Shown: positions 50,608-59,990, counted from the stretch's first letter. The stretch: 64,000 nt of DNA from Curtobacterium sp. BH-2-1-1 (GCF_001806325.1 NZ_CP017580.1:2666001-2730000), one strand, 5' to 3'. Notes: generated by a model from the sequence alone, not told the origin. Made by a program: numbers and translations.

Positions 50608-51544
50608 CGAAGCCCTCTCCGGTGAGGGCGACGAAGAGGTCTTCGAGGGTGCCGCCGCCGACCGTGAGCCCGCGCACCCGGACGTCGGCGCGGACGAGCT
50701 CGGTCGTGATGGTCTCGGGCAGGACCTCTGGTGGCAGGTCGGCCACGAGGACGTCGGCACCGCCCTCGTGCCGCGGGGTCAGGCCGAGACGGCTCAGCAC
50801 GGTGCCGGCCTGCCCGAGGTCGGGCGTCCGGACCGTGACCGTCCGGGCACCGGCGGCGCGGAGCTCGTCGAGCGGCCCCTGCGCGACGAGCTTGCCGGTC
50901 CGCATCACGGCGGCGTGCGTGCACACCTGCTCGATCTCGGCGAGCAGGTGGCTCGAGACGAACACGGTCGTGCCGTCGTCGGCGAGGGAGCGGATGAGGT
51001 TGCGGACCTCGCGCGTGCCCTGGGGGTCGAGGCCGTTCGTCGGTTCGTCGAGCACGAGGAGGTCCCGCGGGGCGAGCAGGGCGTTCGCGAGCCCGAGCCG
51101 CTGCTTCATGCCGAGCGAGTACGCGTGCGCCTTCTTGTCGGCCGCGTGCGAGAGCCCGACGCGATCGAGGGCGCTCGCCACCCGGGTCTTGCGGGTCCGT
51201 GGGTCGGAGGTGGGGTCGGCGGCGTCGAACCGGAACAGGTTCGCGCGGCCGGAGAGGTACGGGTAGAACGCCGGGCCCTCGACGAGTGCACCGACGCGCG
51301 GCAGGACGTCGTGGAGGGCCTTCGGCATCGGTTCGCCGAGCACCTCGATCGTGCCGCCCGTCGCGCTGGAGAGCCCGAGGAGCATGCGGATCGTCGTCGT
51401 CTTGCCGGAGCCGTTCGGCCCGAGGAAGCCGAACACCGCGCCGCGCGGGACGGCGAGGTCGATCCCGTCGACCGCGCGCTGCTTGCGGAAGACCTTCGCC
51501 AGTCCGGTGGTGCGGATCGCGAGGGCTGTTTCGGGCGTGCTCAC
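50594..51544 (-). CDS. ABC transporter ATPase
   Basis: 316 residues. Walker A FLGPNGSGKTTT lies near residues 41-52, a YSLGMKQRLGLA signature near 140-151, Walker B LLVLDEPTNGLD, and the switch FVSSHLLAEIEQVC. The signature YSLGMKQRL replaces LSGGQ, which is usual for the bacitracin/BcrA-like exporter group. The GTG start overlaps the stop of the exported-protein gene by 4 bp. Forms an exporter with the permease downstream. Confidence 0.9.
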   Translation of the reverse strand: MSTPETALAIRTTGLAKVFRKQRAVDGIDLAVPRGAVFGFLGPNGSGKTTTIRMLLGLSSATGGTIEVLGEPMPKALHDVLPRVGALVEGPAFYPYLSGRANLFRFDAADPTSDPRTRKTRVASALDRVGLSHAADKKAHAYSLGMKQRLGLANALLAPRDLLVLDEPTNGLDPQGTREVRNLIRSLADDGTTVFVSSHLLAEIEQVCTHAAVMRTGKLVAQGPLDELRAAGARTVTVRTPDLGQAGTVLSRLGLTPRHEGGADVLVADLPPEVLPETITTELVRADVRVRGLTVGGGTLEDLFVALTGEGFDVAA

Positions 51545-52611
51545 TCGGCTGCGGCGACCAGCGCCGACACCGGGACCGCGCCCGCGAGGACCCGGCCGTC
51601 GTCGGTGAGGTAGACCGAGACGAGCGAGGTCTGCACCGCGCGGCCGCCGTCGACCGACCTGGTCAGCTGGTCGAGCAGTCCACTGGCGTCGTCGCCGAGC
51701 GCCGTCTGGTCGACCGAGCCCTTCGGCAGTTCGGCGATGGTGCTCCAGCCCGTCCCCGTGACCGTCGGCTCGTCGCCGGTGCGTCCGTGTCGGTGCTGCG
51801 CGTCGCCCGTGCCGTGGGCTGCCGCGTCGGAGAGGTCCTTCGTCTCGACCGTCGCGCCCGTGGGCGGCGTGAAGTCGAACAGGCGTGCGGCCGGCGCGCC
51901 GTACTGCAGGCTCGTGAAGCCGACCTCGACGGCGGGGTCGGACTGGCCCTTCGCCTCGATCGTGGCGCGCAGCGGCAGGCCGGTCTGCTGGTCGACCGCC
52001 AGGCGCACGGACCCGACGAGCGTGCCCGTCGACTTCGGCGTGAGGGTGATCTGCCAGGCGTCGTGGCCGGCGACCCGGACGTCCTTCGGCTTCGACACCG
52101 TGGTGCTCGGCGTGATCGCGTCGATCGCCTGCTTGGCGATGTCGGACGGCGTCGCGGCGCCGGACTCCGGCGTCCGGGCGTCCTTCGGGAGGGTGACGTG
52201 CGTCGCCGTGCGCTCCTTCGAGTCCCAGGTCCAGACGTCGGACCCGTTCCGGACGAGGTCCTGCTCGGCGAGCTGCTGCGTCAGCTGGACGCGCTGCTTG
52301 TCGGGGCCGTCGACGTAGACGCGGGCGGTGTGCGACGAGGTGAGGAGGCCGAGCGCGTCCGAGGCGTCGCCCTCGAGCGAGGAGCCGCCGGACCCGGTCG
52401 GGAGCTCCGGCAGGCCGAGGTCGCTCGTCTGCACGAGCTTGCCGGAGTACTTCGCGTCGGACGACCCCGCGATGCTGGCGATGACGTCCGCCGCGCTCGG
52501 GTTCGTCCCCGCGACCGGGTCGCTCGACGCGTTCGCGATCATCGGCGCAGCGACGGCGCCGGCGACGACGACCGGTGCGATGACGGCGGGCAGCCAGGCT
52601 GACTTCTTCAT
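51541..52611 (-). CDS. Exported LolA/RseB-like protein (DUF2092-type)
   Basis: 356 residues with a Sec signal (KKSAWLPAVIAPVVVAGAVAAPMIANA) and no lipobox cysteine. The mature chain is a LolA-like open beta barrel: KYSGKLVQTSDLG, LTSSHTARVYVDGPDKQRVQL, NGSDVWTWDSKERTATHV, AWQITLTPKSTGTLVGSVRLAVDQQTGLPLRATI. A His-rich loop (GDAQHRHGR) is present. In Gram-positives such proteins often precede ABC exporters and may bind lipid or antimicrobial peptide, but their role is not settled. First gene of the exporter operon. Confidence 0.83.
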   Translation of the reverse strand: MKKSAWLPAVIAPVVVAGAVAAPMIANASSDPVAGTNPSAADVIASIAGSSDAKYSGKLVQTSDLGLPELPTGSGGSSLEGDASDALGLLTSSHTARVYVDGPDKQRVQLTQQLAEQDLVRNGSDVWTWDSKERTATHVTLPKDARTPESGAATPSDIAKQAIDAITPSTTVSKPKDVRVAGHDAWQITLTPKSTGTLVGSVRLAVDQQTGLPLRATIEAKGQSDPAVEVGFTSLQYGAPAARLFDFTPPTGATVETKDLSDAAAHGTGDAQHRHGRTGDEPTVTGTGWSTIAELPKGSVDQTALGDDASGLLDQLTRSVDGGRAVQTSLVSVYLTDDGRVLAGAVPVSALVAAAE

Positions 52612-52733
52612 CGGTTTCCCCTCGGTGGAGCATTCGGAGTCGGCAGTACGGTACGTCGGCCCGCCGACAGTGGGCTGGGCGTTCGTAGACTCGGGGGCGA
52701 CCGACGCGGGTCGGTGGCGGCGAAGGAGGCGGC

Positions 52734-54212
52734 ATGCGGGCGGTGCTCGGTCTGGACATCGGGACGTCGAGCACGAAGGCGCTGCTCACGCGGTTCGACG
52801 GCACGGTGATCGCCGAGGTCGGACGACGGCACGAGGTCGACCGTCCGGAGCAGGGGCTCGTCGAGATGGACGCCGCGGTGTGGTGGGACGAGTTCACCGC
52901 CCTGACCCGTGAGCTGCTCGAGCGGGTGCCGGACGCCGAGGTCGAGGCCGTCGGCGTGAGCGGCATCGGCCCGTGCGTGCTCCTCACCGACGACGCCGGG
53001 GAACCGCTGCGGCCCGCGATCCTGTACGGCGTCGACACCCGGACGGCCGAGATGCTCCCCGCCGTGACGGCAGAGCTCGGCGGCGAGGAGGCGATCCGTT
53101 CCCGGTGCGGCTCCGCCCTCAGCACGCAGGCGGCCGGTGTGAAGCTCGCCTGGGTCGCCCGGCACGAACCCGACGTGTGGGCGCGTGCGGCGCGGTTCAC
53201 GATGCCGTCGTCACGCGTGGTGGAGCTGCTGACGGGGGAGTACGTCCTCGACCACCACTCGGCGAGCCAGTGCACACCGCTCTACGACGTGCACGAGGAC
53301 ACCTGGATCGACGCGTGGTGCGAACGGCTCGCGCCGGGGCTCGCCATGCCGAGACTCGTCTGGTCGGGTGACCGGGCCGGCACCGTGACGGCCGCGGCGG
53401 CTGCGGCCACGGGCCTCCCGGTCGGCATCCCCGTGACGGCCGGGACCATCGACGCCTGGGCCGAGGGCGTGAGCGTCGGAGCCGCCGTGCCCGGGCGGAT
53501 GTTCCTGCAGTACGGGACGACGATGTTCATGATCGCGCCGACCGACGAGCCGGTCTCGGTGCCCGGGATGTGGACCACCGTCGGCACCCGTCCGGGGCAG
53601 CCGAGCGTCGCCGGTGGGATGGCGACCTCCGGGGCGATCACCGACTGGCTCCGGCGGCTCGTCGACGGCGAGTGGTCGACGATGCTCGAGGAGGCCCGCT
53701 GCGCCGGCATCGGGGCGAACGGCCTGCTGATGCTGCCGTACTTCGCGGGGGAGCGGACCCCGATCGCGGACCCGGACGCACGCGGGGTGATCGCGGGCCT
53801 CACGGTGCGGCACACCCGCGGTGACCTGTACCGGGCGACGCTCGAGGCGACGGCCTACGCGGTGCGGCACAACGTCGAGGTGCTGCGCGAGGCCGGGGTC
53901 GAGGTCCACGAGCTCGTCGGCGCGGGCGGCGGGCTGCTCGGACGGCTCTGGCCGACGATCGTCTCGGACGTCACCGGGCTGCCGCAGACGGTCCCGAGCG
54001 TGACGATCGGTGCGTGCTACGGGTCGGCGTTCCTCGCGGCCGGGCTCGTCGCGGACGTGGACGTCACCGCGTGGAACCCGCCGGCCGCGCGCATCGAGCC
54101 CGATCCCGCGGCGACGGCGGCGTACGAGCCGGGCTACCGCGACTACCGCGAGCTGTACGAGGCGACGAGGGCCGTCGTGCACCGGTTGGCGGCGCGCGGT
54201 CGCACGCACTGA
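52734..54212 (+). CDS. FGGY-family carbohydrate kinase
   Basis: 492 residues with both FGGY domains. Phosphate-1 motif GLDIGTSSTKALLTRFDG opens the protein; the catalytic-Asp block is TAGTIDAWAEGVSVG (xylulokinases have G-x-x-D at this point); the adenosine block is VHELVGAGGGLLGRLWPTIVSDVTGLPQTVP. It resembles the xylulokinase branch. Substrate is not clear: it is convergent with the tetritol locus and divergent from the exporter operon. A pentulose or tetrulose are both possible. Confidence 0.88.
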   Translation: MRAVLGLDIGTSSTKALLTRFDGTVIAEVGRRHEVDRPEQGLVEMDAAVWWDEFTALTRELLERVPDAEVEAVGVSGIGPCVLLTDDAGEPLRPAILYGVDTRTAEMLPAVTAELGGEEAIRSRCGSALSTQAAGVKLAWVARHEPDVWARAARFTMPSSRVVELLTGEYVLDHHSASQCTPLYDVHEDTWIDAWCERLAPGLAMPRLVWSGDRAGTVTAAAAAATGLPVGIPVTAGTIDAWAEGVSVGAAVPGRMFLQYGTTMFMIAPTDEPVSVPGMWTTVGTRPGQPSVAGGMATSGAITDWLRRLVDGEWSTMLEEARCAGIGANGLLMLPYFAGERTPIADPDARGVIAGLTVRHTRGDLYRATLEATAYAVRHNVEVLREAGVEVHELVGAGGGLLGRLWPTIVSDVTGLPQTVPSVTIGACYGSAFLAAGLVADVDVTAWNPPAARIEPDPAATAAYEPGYRDYRELYEATRAVVHRLAARGRTH

Positions 54213-54275
54213 CGAACCACGAATCCGACATCGAACCAGGCTCGGCGGCCGGTTCGATGTCGGATTCGTGGTTCG
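54213..54275. repeat. Perfect 25-bp-stem palindrome, CGAACCACG family, copy 3
   Basis: Arm 54213-54237 (CGAACCACGAATCCGACATC, then GAACC) pairs without mismatch with 54251-54275 over a 13-nt loop. It starts directly after the FGGY kinase stop codon and ends 6 bp before the stop of the convergent isomerase gene, so it fills the whole gap. Arms match copy 1 (30610) except at the single position where copy 1 is mispaired. Confidence 0.82.
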
Positions 54276-54281
54276 GAGCGC

Positions 54282-54764
54282 CTAAGCGGACGCGTCCACG
54301 CCCGCCGGCGCGCTGCCGTCGTACTCGCAGATCGCCGCGACCTTCGACGCGCTCGCGGACGAGCGGTCGAACTCGTAGCCGAGCCACTCGCGCGCCATGC
54401 GCCGAGCGACCTCGACGCCGACGACGCGCTGGCCCATGCAGAGGACCTGGGCGTCGTTCGACAGGATCGAACGCTCGACGCTGAACGAGTCGTGCGCGGT
54501 GACGGCCCGGATGCCCGGAACCTTGTTCGCGCTGATCGCGACGCCGAGTCCGGTGCCGCAGATCAGGATCGCCCGGTCCGCCTCGCCGTTCGCGACGAGC
54601 CGTGCGGCGTCGACGGCGACGTGCGGGTAGGCGGTGTGCCCGTCCGCGTCGACCCCCACGTCCACCACGGACTCCACCCGCGGATCGGCGAGCAGATCGG
54701 CCTTGATGATCTCCTTGTAGTCGAACCCTGCGTCGTCCGAACCGACCACGAGACGGTACGTCAT
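54282..54764 (-). CDS. RpiB-family sugar-phosphate isomerase, probable D-erythrulose-4-phosphate isomerase
   Basis: 160 residues of the RpiB/LacAB fold. The catalytic Cys69 lies in [22 protein letters not shown]. In ribose-5-phosphate isomerase B the N-terminal motif is usually D-H-x-G; here it is [10 protein letters not shown], with Asp where the histidine stands. In M. smegmatis, RpiB homologues act as D-erythrulose-4-phosphate isomerases in tetritol breakdown. The start overlaps the DAK-kinase stop (ATGA). Product would be erythrose-4-phosphate for the pentose phosphate path. Confidence 0.85.
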   Translation of the reverse strand: MTYRLVVGSDDAGFDYKEIIKADLLADPRVESVVDVGVDADGHTAYPHVAVDAARLVANGEADRAILICGTGLGVAISANKVPGIRAVTAHDSFSVERSILSNDAQVLCMGQRVVGVEVARRMAREWLGYEFDRSSASASKVAAICEYDGSAPAGVDASA

Positions 54765-56503
54765 GCGTGTGTCCCTTCCTTGTCTGCTGCACGGGTGGCG
54801 AGGACCTCGCCGACCCGCGTGAGGATCATCCCCATCGAGGTGGCACCCGCGTCGGGTGTCCCCAGGCTCTTCTCCGCCAGCGGCCGGGCACGCCCGACCT
54901 TCGGCTTGAGGTCTGCGGTCGCAGCGGCTTCCGCGACCGCGACCTGCGCGGCAGCCTGCCACGCCTCGGTGAGCGGCGTGCCAGCCTCGACGCCGCTCCG
55001 CAGCTCGTCGACGAACGGGAGCAGCGCATCGAGCAGCGTCTTGTCCCCGCGGGACGCCCCGCCGAGGTGCACGATCGAGTCCGCGAACGCCTGCGCCGCC
55101 TCGACGACGTCGGACGCCTCGTAGGCGGAGCGGTCGTCGCGGAGCGACCGGCCGAACGCCTCGAGCGCCGCACCCCACAGGACCCCGGAGGTGCCGCCCG
55201 CGAACTCGGCCCACGCGTCACCGGCGCGTCCGAGGACGAAGGCGACCCCTGCCTCCTGGCCCGCCCGGTCGACCGCCTTGCGGGCCGCACCGATCCCCTT
55301 CACCATGCCGCGTCCGTGGTCGCCGTCCCCGGCGACCGCGTCGATGCGGCCGAGCTCCTCCTCGTGCTCCCGCAGGAGCGCATCGACCGCCTCGATCGCG
55401 GCGCGCGCCGTCTGCGCGGCCTGCCTGGAGGCGCCACTCGCGTCCGGCACGACCGTCGCCTCGTCCTCGGCTGCGTCCACGGCGTCGGCCGGCACGAGCG
55501 CCGCGACCGGCGCCGCCACCTTGCGGTACGCGGGCGTGTACGCGTCGGCCCTCCACAGCGCCTCGAGCTCGTCGTCGAGCCACTGCAGGGTGAGCGAGCA
55601 GCCGCCCATGTCGAGGCTCGTGACGAGTTCGCCGACCTCGGGCTCGACGACCTCGATCCCGGCGTCCTGCAGGAGCGGGAGCACACGGCCCCAGAGCAGG
55701 AAGAGCTCCTCGTACTTGGTGTCGCCGAGACCGTTCAGGATCGGCGCGACCCGGGTGCGGGCGGCGTCCGGGCGGTCCGCGAGCAGCCGCTCGACGAGGA
55801 GCGACGCGAGTTCGGTCGCACGGACGAGCGGGACGTCCTCGATGCCCGGCTCGCCGTGGATGCCGAGCCCGAGGCCGAGGTGGCCCTCGGGGACGGTGAA
55901 GAGCGGCTCGGTCGCGCCGGGCATCGTGCAGCCGGAGAACGCGACGCCGATGGTGCGGGTCGCCCGGTTGGATGCGGTGCCGATGCGCTCGACCTCGTCG
56001 AGGTCGGCTCCGGCGGCCGCCGCGGCACCCATGGCCTTGAAGACCGAGAAGTCACCGGCGATGCCGCGGCGCTTCGACTCCTCGTCGGCGCTGGCGATGT
56101 CGTCGGTGACGACCACGATGCGGGTGTCGATGCCCTCGGCGTTCAGCCGCTCGGCCGCGAGCCCGAAGTTCATCGTGTCGCCGGCGTAGTTGCCGAACGA
56201 CAGCACGACGCCCTTCCCCTGGTCCGCCGCCTTGGCGACCGAGTAGACCTGCGCCGTGGACGGCGAGGTGAAGATGTTGCCGACGACGGCCCCGGTGGCG
56301 AACCCCGGCCCGACCACGCCGCAGAACGCGGGGTAGTGGCCGGAACCGCCGCCGACGACGACCGCGACCTGCGGCTCGGCGCCCTCGGTCGGCAGGGCGA
56401 CGACGCCGCCGTGGACGCCGCGGACCCGGTCGGCGTAGAGGGCGAGCCAGCCCGCGAGCTGGTCCTCGGCGAACTCCTCCGGGTCGTCGTGGATCGTGGT
56501 CAT
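54761..56503 (-). CDS. DAK-family kinase (DhaK-DhaL fusion), probable D-erythrulose kinase
   Basis: 580 residues. The DhaK part (about 1-330) has [12 protein letters not shown], and His216 in GLGIHGEPG, the residue that binds the substrate carbonyl covalently. The DhaL part (about 370-580) has the nucleotide loop [13 protein letters not shown] near 389-401 and [12 protein letters not shown]-dependent kinases of this shape phosphorylate dihydroxyacetone; in M. smegmatis one (DerK) acts on D-erythrulose. Context with a tetritol-type dehydrogenase and isomerase favours D-erythrulose. Plain dihydroxyacetone kinase stays possible. Confidence 0.9.
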   Translation of the reverse strand: MTTIHDDPEEFAEDQLAGWLALYADRVRGVHGGVVALPTEGAEPQVAVVVGGGSGHYPAFCGVVGPGFATGAVVGNIFTSPSTAQVYSVAKAADQGKGVVLSFGNYAGDTMNFGLAAERLNAEGIDTRIVVVTDDIASADEESKRRGIAGDFSVFKAMGAAAAAGADLDEVERIGTASNRATRTIGVAFSGCTMPGATEPLFTVPEGHLGLGLGIHGEPGIEDVPLVRATELASLLVERLLADRPDAARTRVAPILNGLGDTKYEELFLLWGRVLPLLQDAGIEVVEPEVGELVTSLDMGGCSLTLQWLDDELEALWRADAYTPAYRKVAAPVAALVPADAVDAAEDEATVVPDASGASRQAAQTARAAIEAVDALLREHEEELGRIDAVAGDGDHGRGMVKGIGAARKAVDRAGQEAGVAFVLGRAGDAWAEFAGGTSGVLWGAALEAFGRSLRDDRSAYEASDVVEAAQAFADSIVHLGGASRGDKTLLDALLPFVDELRSGVEAGTPLTEAWQAAAQVAVAEAAATADLKPKVGRARPLAEKSLGTPDAGATSMGMILTRVGEVLATRAADKEGTHA

Positions 56504-56574
56504 GGTGCTTGTCCTTCGCATCGAGTGGGGGTGGTGCACCGGGCGACGGCGGGACGGCCGCCGTCGCCCGGGGT

Positions 56575-57888
56575 TCAGTGTCCTCGGTCTCCCTGCGGGA
56601 CCTTGAGGAAGTGGATCATCACGAACGCGCAGGCGTACAGGCCGACGAACGTCCAGGTCACGGCCTGGCCGCCACCGCCCAGCGCGAGCACCGCGGCGAC
56701 GACGCCCGTGCCGAGGAACGCGGCTCCGCCGGCGGCCGTGGTGTACATCGCCATCGCGGCGCCCTTGTGCTCGGGGGCGAGCGCCGGCATGATCGCGCCC
56801 ATCGGGACGAAGCCCGCGAGCAGGCAGCCGAACACACAACCGGCGACGACGGAGAGCACGTAGCCCCAGTCGGACCCGGCGGGGACGAGCTGGGGGACGT
56901 ACCACCAGGCGATGAGCCCGAGCGCGGACCCGACGATGCCGAACCACTTGACGGTGCGCTGCCAGCCGATCTTGTCGCCGACCCAGCCGAACAGGGCGTT
57001 CACGAGGATGTTCGTCGCGTAGACGCACACCGTCATGAGCAGCCACCGGCTCTGGCCCCAGCCGCGCTCGTTCGCGATCACCGCCGGGAGGATGACGAAC
57101 ATGCCGAACTCCGGCGCGGTGTTGATCAGACGGACGAGGAAGCCCATCAGGATCTTCGGTCGCGTGGCCGTCAGGCGGATGCCGCTCGTCAGCACGCGCC
57201 AGGCGCTCTCGCCCTCCGGCGCGATGCGGGAGAACCCGTTCGGCAGGCGCACCCCGAACAGCAGGATGAGGAACCCGATCACGACGAGGCCGATCGAGGC
57301 GATCATCGCGCCGGTCTCACCGACCGTGCCGCCGCCGAACACCGGGATGGCGCCGATCGCGAAGAGCGAGCCGAGCGTGGGCAGACCGCCGGTGAAGGCG
57401 ACGTAGAACCAGCCGACGGCCGAGCCGTTGCGCTCCACGGGCGTCGTGATGTTCACCCAGACCAGGAACGCGAAGGCGAACAGCGGGTACCCGAAGCCGC
57501 GGATCGCGTAGGCGACGGCGGCGAACGGCACGCTGCCGAGTCCGAGGGCGATGAGGAACAGGACCTCGAACACGACCCAGACGGCGAACCCGAGGATCAT
57601 CACCCGTCGCGGACCGATCAGGTCGGCGAGTGCGCCGGAGACGTAGCTCCCCACCAGGGCGGCGAGGCTGTAGAACGTGACGATCGTCGCGACCGTGGCC
57701 TCGGGGGAGCCGAGGACCGCGACCATGTGCGGCGTGATGAAGTTCGACTCGACGCCGTTGCCGGTCATGAAGACCAGGACGGCGAGGAAGCCGAGGGCGA
57801 GCGGGCGGGGGATGCCCATCTTGTCGAGCCGGCCCTCGGTGCGGGGCATCGTCGGCGCACCGGTGGCGCGCTGTGTCGTCGTTGACAT
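56575..57888 (-). CDS. MFS transporter, probable polyol importer
   Basis: 437-residue membrane protein with 12 helices and MFS motif GALADLIGPRRVMILG near residues 85-100. The signature RGFGYPLFAFAFLVWVNI and ending FLKVPQGDRGH resemble the RbtT/DalT group of pentitol and tetritol carriers. It lies between the dehydrogenase and kinase genes, so it probably brings in the polyol. The second ATG (MPRTEGRLDKMG) 14 codons later is an alternative start. Confidence 0.86.
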   Translation of the reverse strand: MSTTTQRATGAPTMPRTEGRLDKMGIPRPLALGFLAVLVFMTGNGVESNFITPHMVAVLGSPEATVATIVTFYSLAALVGSYVSGALADLIGPRRVMILGFAVWVVFEVLFLIALGLGSVPFAAVAYAIRGFGYPLFAFAFLVWVNITTPVERNGSAVGWFYVAFTGGLPTLGSLFAIGAIPVFGGGTVGETGAMIASIGLVVIGFLILLFGVRLPNGFSRIAPEGESAWRVLTSGIRLTATRPKILMGFLVRLINTAPEFGMFVILPAVIANERGWGQSRWLLMTVCVYATNILVNALFGWVGDKIGWQRTVKWFGIVGSALGLIAWWYVPQLVPAGSDWGYVLSVVAGCVFGCLLAGFVPMGAIMPALAPEHKGAAMAMYTTAAGGAAFLGTGVVAAVLALGGGGQAVTWTFVGLYACAFVMIHFLKVPQGDRGH

Positions 57889-57916
57889 GCTTGCTGACTC
57901 CTGTGGTGGCTGCGGC

Positions 57917-59053
57917 TCAGGTCTGCAGGGACGGGATGATCGAGACCTTGACGCTCGCGCCCGCGGAGTCGCCGACGAGGTCGAGGGCCTCTTGGAAGCG
58001 CTCGAGCGGGAACTGGTGCGTGCAGATCTCCGACATCGGCAGGGTCTCGGCCTCGAGCAGCTTGATCGCCGCCGGCCAGGTGTGCGGGCCGAGGTGGGCA
58101 CCGCGGACGTCGAGCTCCTTGTCGTCCGAGATGATCGACCAGTCGACGGACACGTTGTCCTTGAAGACCGAGTACTCGACGAACGTGCCGAGCTTGCGGA
58201 GCAGGTTGAGGCCCTGCGGGACCGCGGACGGGTGCCCGGTCGCCTCGATGTAGACGTCGGCGCCGTACCCGTCGGTGAGTTCCTTGACCCGGGCGACCGC
58301 GTCGTCCTGGGCGATGTTGATCGTGATGTCGGCACCGACCTTGCGGGCGAGTTCGAGCTTGTCCTCGACGACGTCGAGCGCGACGATCCGCAGCGGGTTC
58401 TTCTGGCGGGCACCGGCGATCGCGGAGAGCCCGATCGGCCCGGCGCCGGCGATCACCACCGTGTCGCCGAACTTGATGTCGCCCCGCTCGACGGCATGGA
58501 ACGCGCACGAGAGCGGTTCGGCGAACGCGGCGACCTGCCCGGGGAGGGCGCTCGACACCGGGTGGGTCAGGGCCTTCGCCGGCACCAGGACGTACTCGGC
58601 CATCGCGCCGTCGTAGCCCTTGAAGCCGAACATGTCGTGCACGTTGCACATCCAGTACGCGCCCTCGAGGCAGTAGCGGCACTCCCAGCACGGCACGATC
58701 TGCTCGCAGGCGATCCGGTCGCCCACGGACACCCCGCGCTTGGCGAGGGTGGCGTCGTCACCGGCGACGATCGTGCCGACGAACTCGTGGCCGGGGATCC
58801 GGTCGGTGTCGGCCCAGGCGGGGCGGTTCTCGTCGCCCCAGAACTTCGCGGCGCCGTGGTAGCACTTCAGGTCGCTCGCGCAGATGCCGACGGCGTCGGT
58901 GCGGAGCAGGAGTTCGCCGGGTCCGGGGGTCGGCACGGGGCGGGTCTCGAGGCGGTAGTCCTCGGGGCCGTGGACCACGACGGCGCGCATCGTGGTCGGG
59001 ATCTCGGTGGGCGTCGCGGCCGTGGTGGTCGCGTTCTCGGTCGTCGTCGACAT
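57917..59053 (-). CDS. Zinc-dependent polyol dehydrogenase, erythritol/L-threitol dehydrogenase-like
   Basis: 378 residues of the zinc MDR family. Catalytic zinc ligands are Cys in GICASDLKCYHG, His-Glu in PGHEFVG; structural zinc cysteines are in CWECRYCLEGAYWMC. The NAD domain has VVIAGAGPIGLSAIAGARQ with Asp at VALDVVEDK, so NAD is preferred. As I recall, M. smegmatis EltD, which oxidises erythritol and L-threitol, is of this type. First gene of a minus-strand operon with the MFS carrier, kinase and isomerase. A 22-residue Thr/Ala-rich head is unusual. Confidence 0.86.
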   Translation of the reverse strand: MSTTTENATTTAATPTEIPTTMRAVVVHGPEDYRLETRPVPTPGPGELLLRTDAVGICASDLKCYHGAAKFWGDENRPAWADTDRIPGHEFVGTIVAGDDATLAKRGVSVGDRIACEQIVPCWECRYCLEGAYWMCNVHDMFGFKGYDGAMAEYVLVPAKALTHPVSSALPGQVAAFAEPLSCAFHAVERGDIKFGDTVVIAGAGPIGLSAIAGARQKNPLRIVALDVVEDKLELARKVGADITINIAQDDAVARVKELTDGYGADVYIEATGHPSAVPQGLNLLRKLGTFVEYSVFKDNVSVDWSIISDDKELDVRGAHLGPHTWPAAIKLLEAETLPMSEICTHQFPLERFQEALDLVGDSAGASVKVSIIPSLQT

Positions 59054-59107
59054 GAGCTGCTCCTTCGTCGGGGTGCTTCGGCGACGACTGTACACCCCGC
59101 GGAACGT

Positions 59108-59135
59108 TTGTCCAGAACACAATTTCTGGTACGGT
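59108..59135 (+). promoter_or_regulatory. Promoter and candidate SorC operator of the tetritol locus
   Basis: TTGTCC (59108-59113), a 16 bp spacer and TACGGT (59130-59135) form the promoter of the rightward SDR gene. Within it, CCAGAA (59112-59117) and TTCTGG (59124-59129) make an inverted repeat with a 6-bp middle that fills the spacer. Just left, on the minus strand, CTGGAC with 17 bp and TACAGT can serve the dehydrogenase operon. One bound regulator could thus control both directions. Confidence 0.6.
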
Positions 59136-59158
59136 CGGCGCAACGCAAGGGAGCGAAC

Positions 59159-59965
59159 ATGACCACCGACTTCGCCGCAGCCCTCCGACCGGGCCCGGAC
59201 ACGATCGACCTGACGAACGACTTCAGCGGCCGCACGGCGGTGGTCACGGGCGGGGCGTCCGGCATCGGCAACGCGATCGCCGTGGCCCTCGCGTCCCGCG
59301 GCGCCCGGGTCGCCGTCGTCGACGTGCGGGCGGACGGCGCAGCAGCCGCCGCGGCAGCGCTGCCGACCCCCGGCGAACCGGCCCACCTCGGCCTCGGCTG
59401 CGACGTCACGGACGAGACGTCGGTGGCCCGCGCGGTCGCCGCCGTCACCGGTGCCGCCGGCGGGATCGACGTCCTCGTGAACTGCGCCGGCGTCGCGCTG
59501 CTCGCCCCCGCCGAGGACCTCGACCCCGGTGCCTGGGCCACGACCATCGACGTCAACCTCACCGGCACCTACCGGGTCGCCCAGGCCGTCGGGCGCCACA
59601 TGCTCGCCGCCGGGTACGGCCGGATCGTGAACATCGCCTCGCAGGCAGCGCACGTCGGCATCGACGGCCACGCGGCGTACTGCGCGTCGAAGGCCGGTGT
59701 CATCGGGCTCACCCGCGTGCTCGCGCTCGAGTGGGGCGGACGGGGCGTCACCGTCAACACCGTGTCGCCGACGGTCGTGCTGACCGACCTCGGCCGCGGG
59801 GCGTGGGCGAACGAGAAGGGCCTGCGCCACCAGGACGAGATCCCCACCGGACGGTTCGCGACACCCGACGAGATCGCCGCCGCCGTCCTGTTCCTCGCCG
59901 GGGAGTCGAGCGCCATGGTGAACGGCGCCGACCTCCGCGTGGACGGCGGGTTCACGATCCGCTGA
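59159..59965 (+). CDS. SDR-family dehydrogenase, D-threitol dehydrogenase-like
   Basis: 268 residues with the classical SDR pattern: TAVVTGGASGIGNAIA, a following Asp (VAVVDVRADG) that favours NAD, NCAG, the catalytic AYCASKAGVIG and the C-terminal DGGFTIR. In M. smegmatis the D-threitol dehydrogenase DthD is an SDR protein. It is divergent from the zinc-dehydrogenase operon and 26 bp ahead of the SorC regulator, so it belongs to the locus and probably oxidises a second polyol or stereoisomer. The 20-residue head before the fold is longer than usual. Confidence 0.85.
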   Translation: MTTDFAAALRPGPDTIDLTNDFSGRTAVVTGGASGIGNAIAVALASRGARVAVVDVRADGAAAAAAALPTPGEPAHLGLGCDVTDETSVARAVAAVTGAAGGIDVLVNCAGVALLAPAEDLDPGAWATTIDVNLTGTYRVAQAVGRHMLAAGYGRIVNIASQAAHVGIDGHAAYCASKAGVIGLTRVLALEWGGRGVTVNTVSPTVVLTDLGRGAWANEKGLRHQDEIPTGRFATPDEIAAAVLFLAGESSAMVNGADLRVDGGFTIR

Positions 59966-59990
59966 CGCGTGCCAGGGCTACGATCGCCCC

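Noticed and set aside
54761..56503. Plain glycerol/dihydroxyacetone pathway for the DAK kinase
   Set aside because: No glycerol dehydrogenase or facilitator is nearby, and the neighbours match the tetritol route better. Kept as an alternative in the entry.
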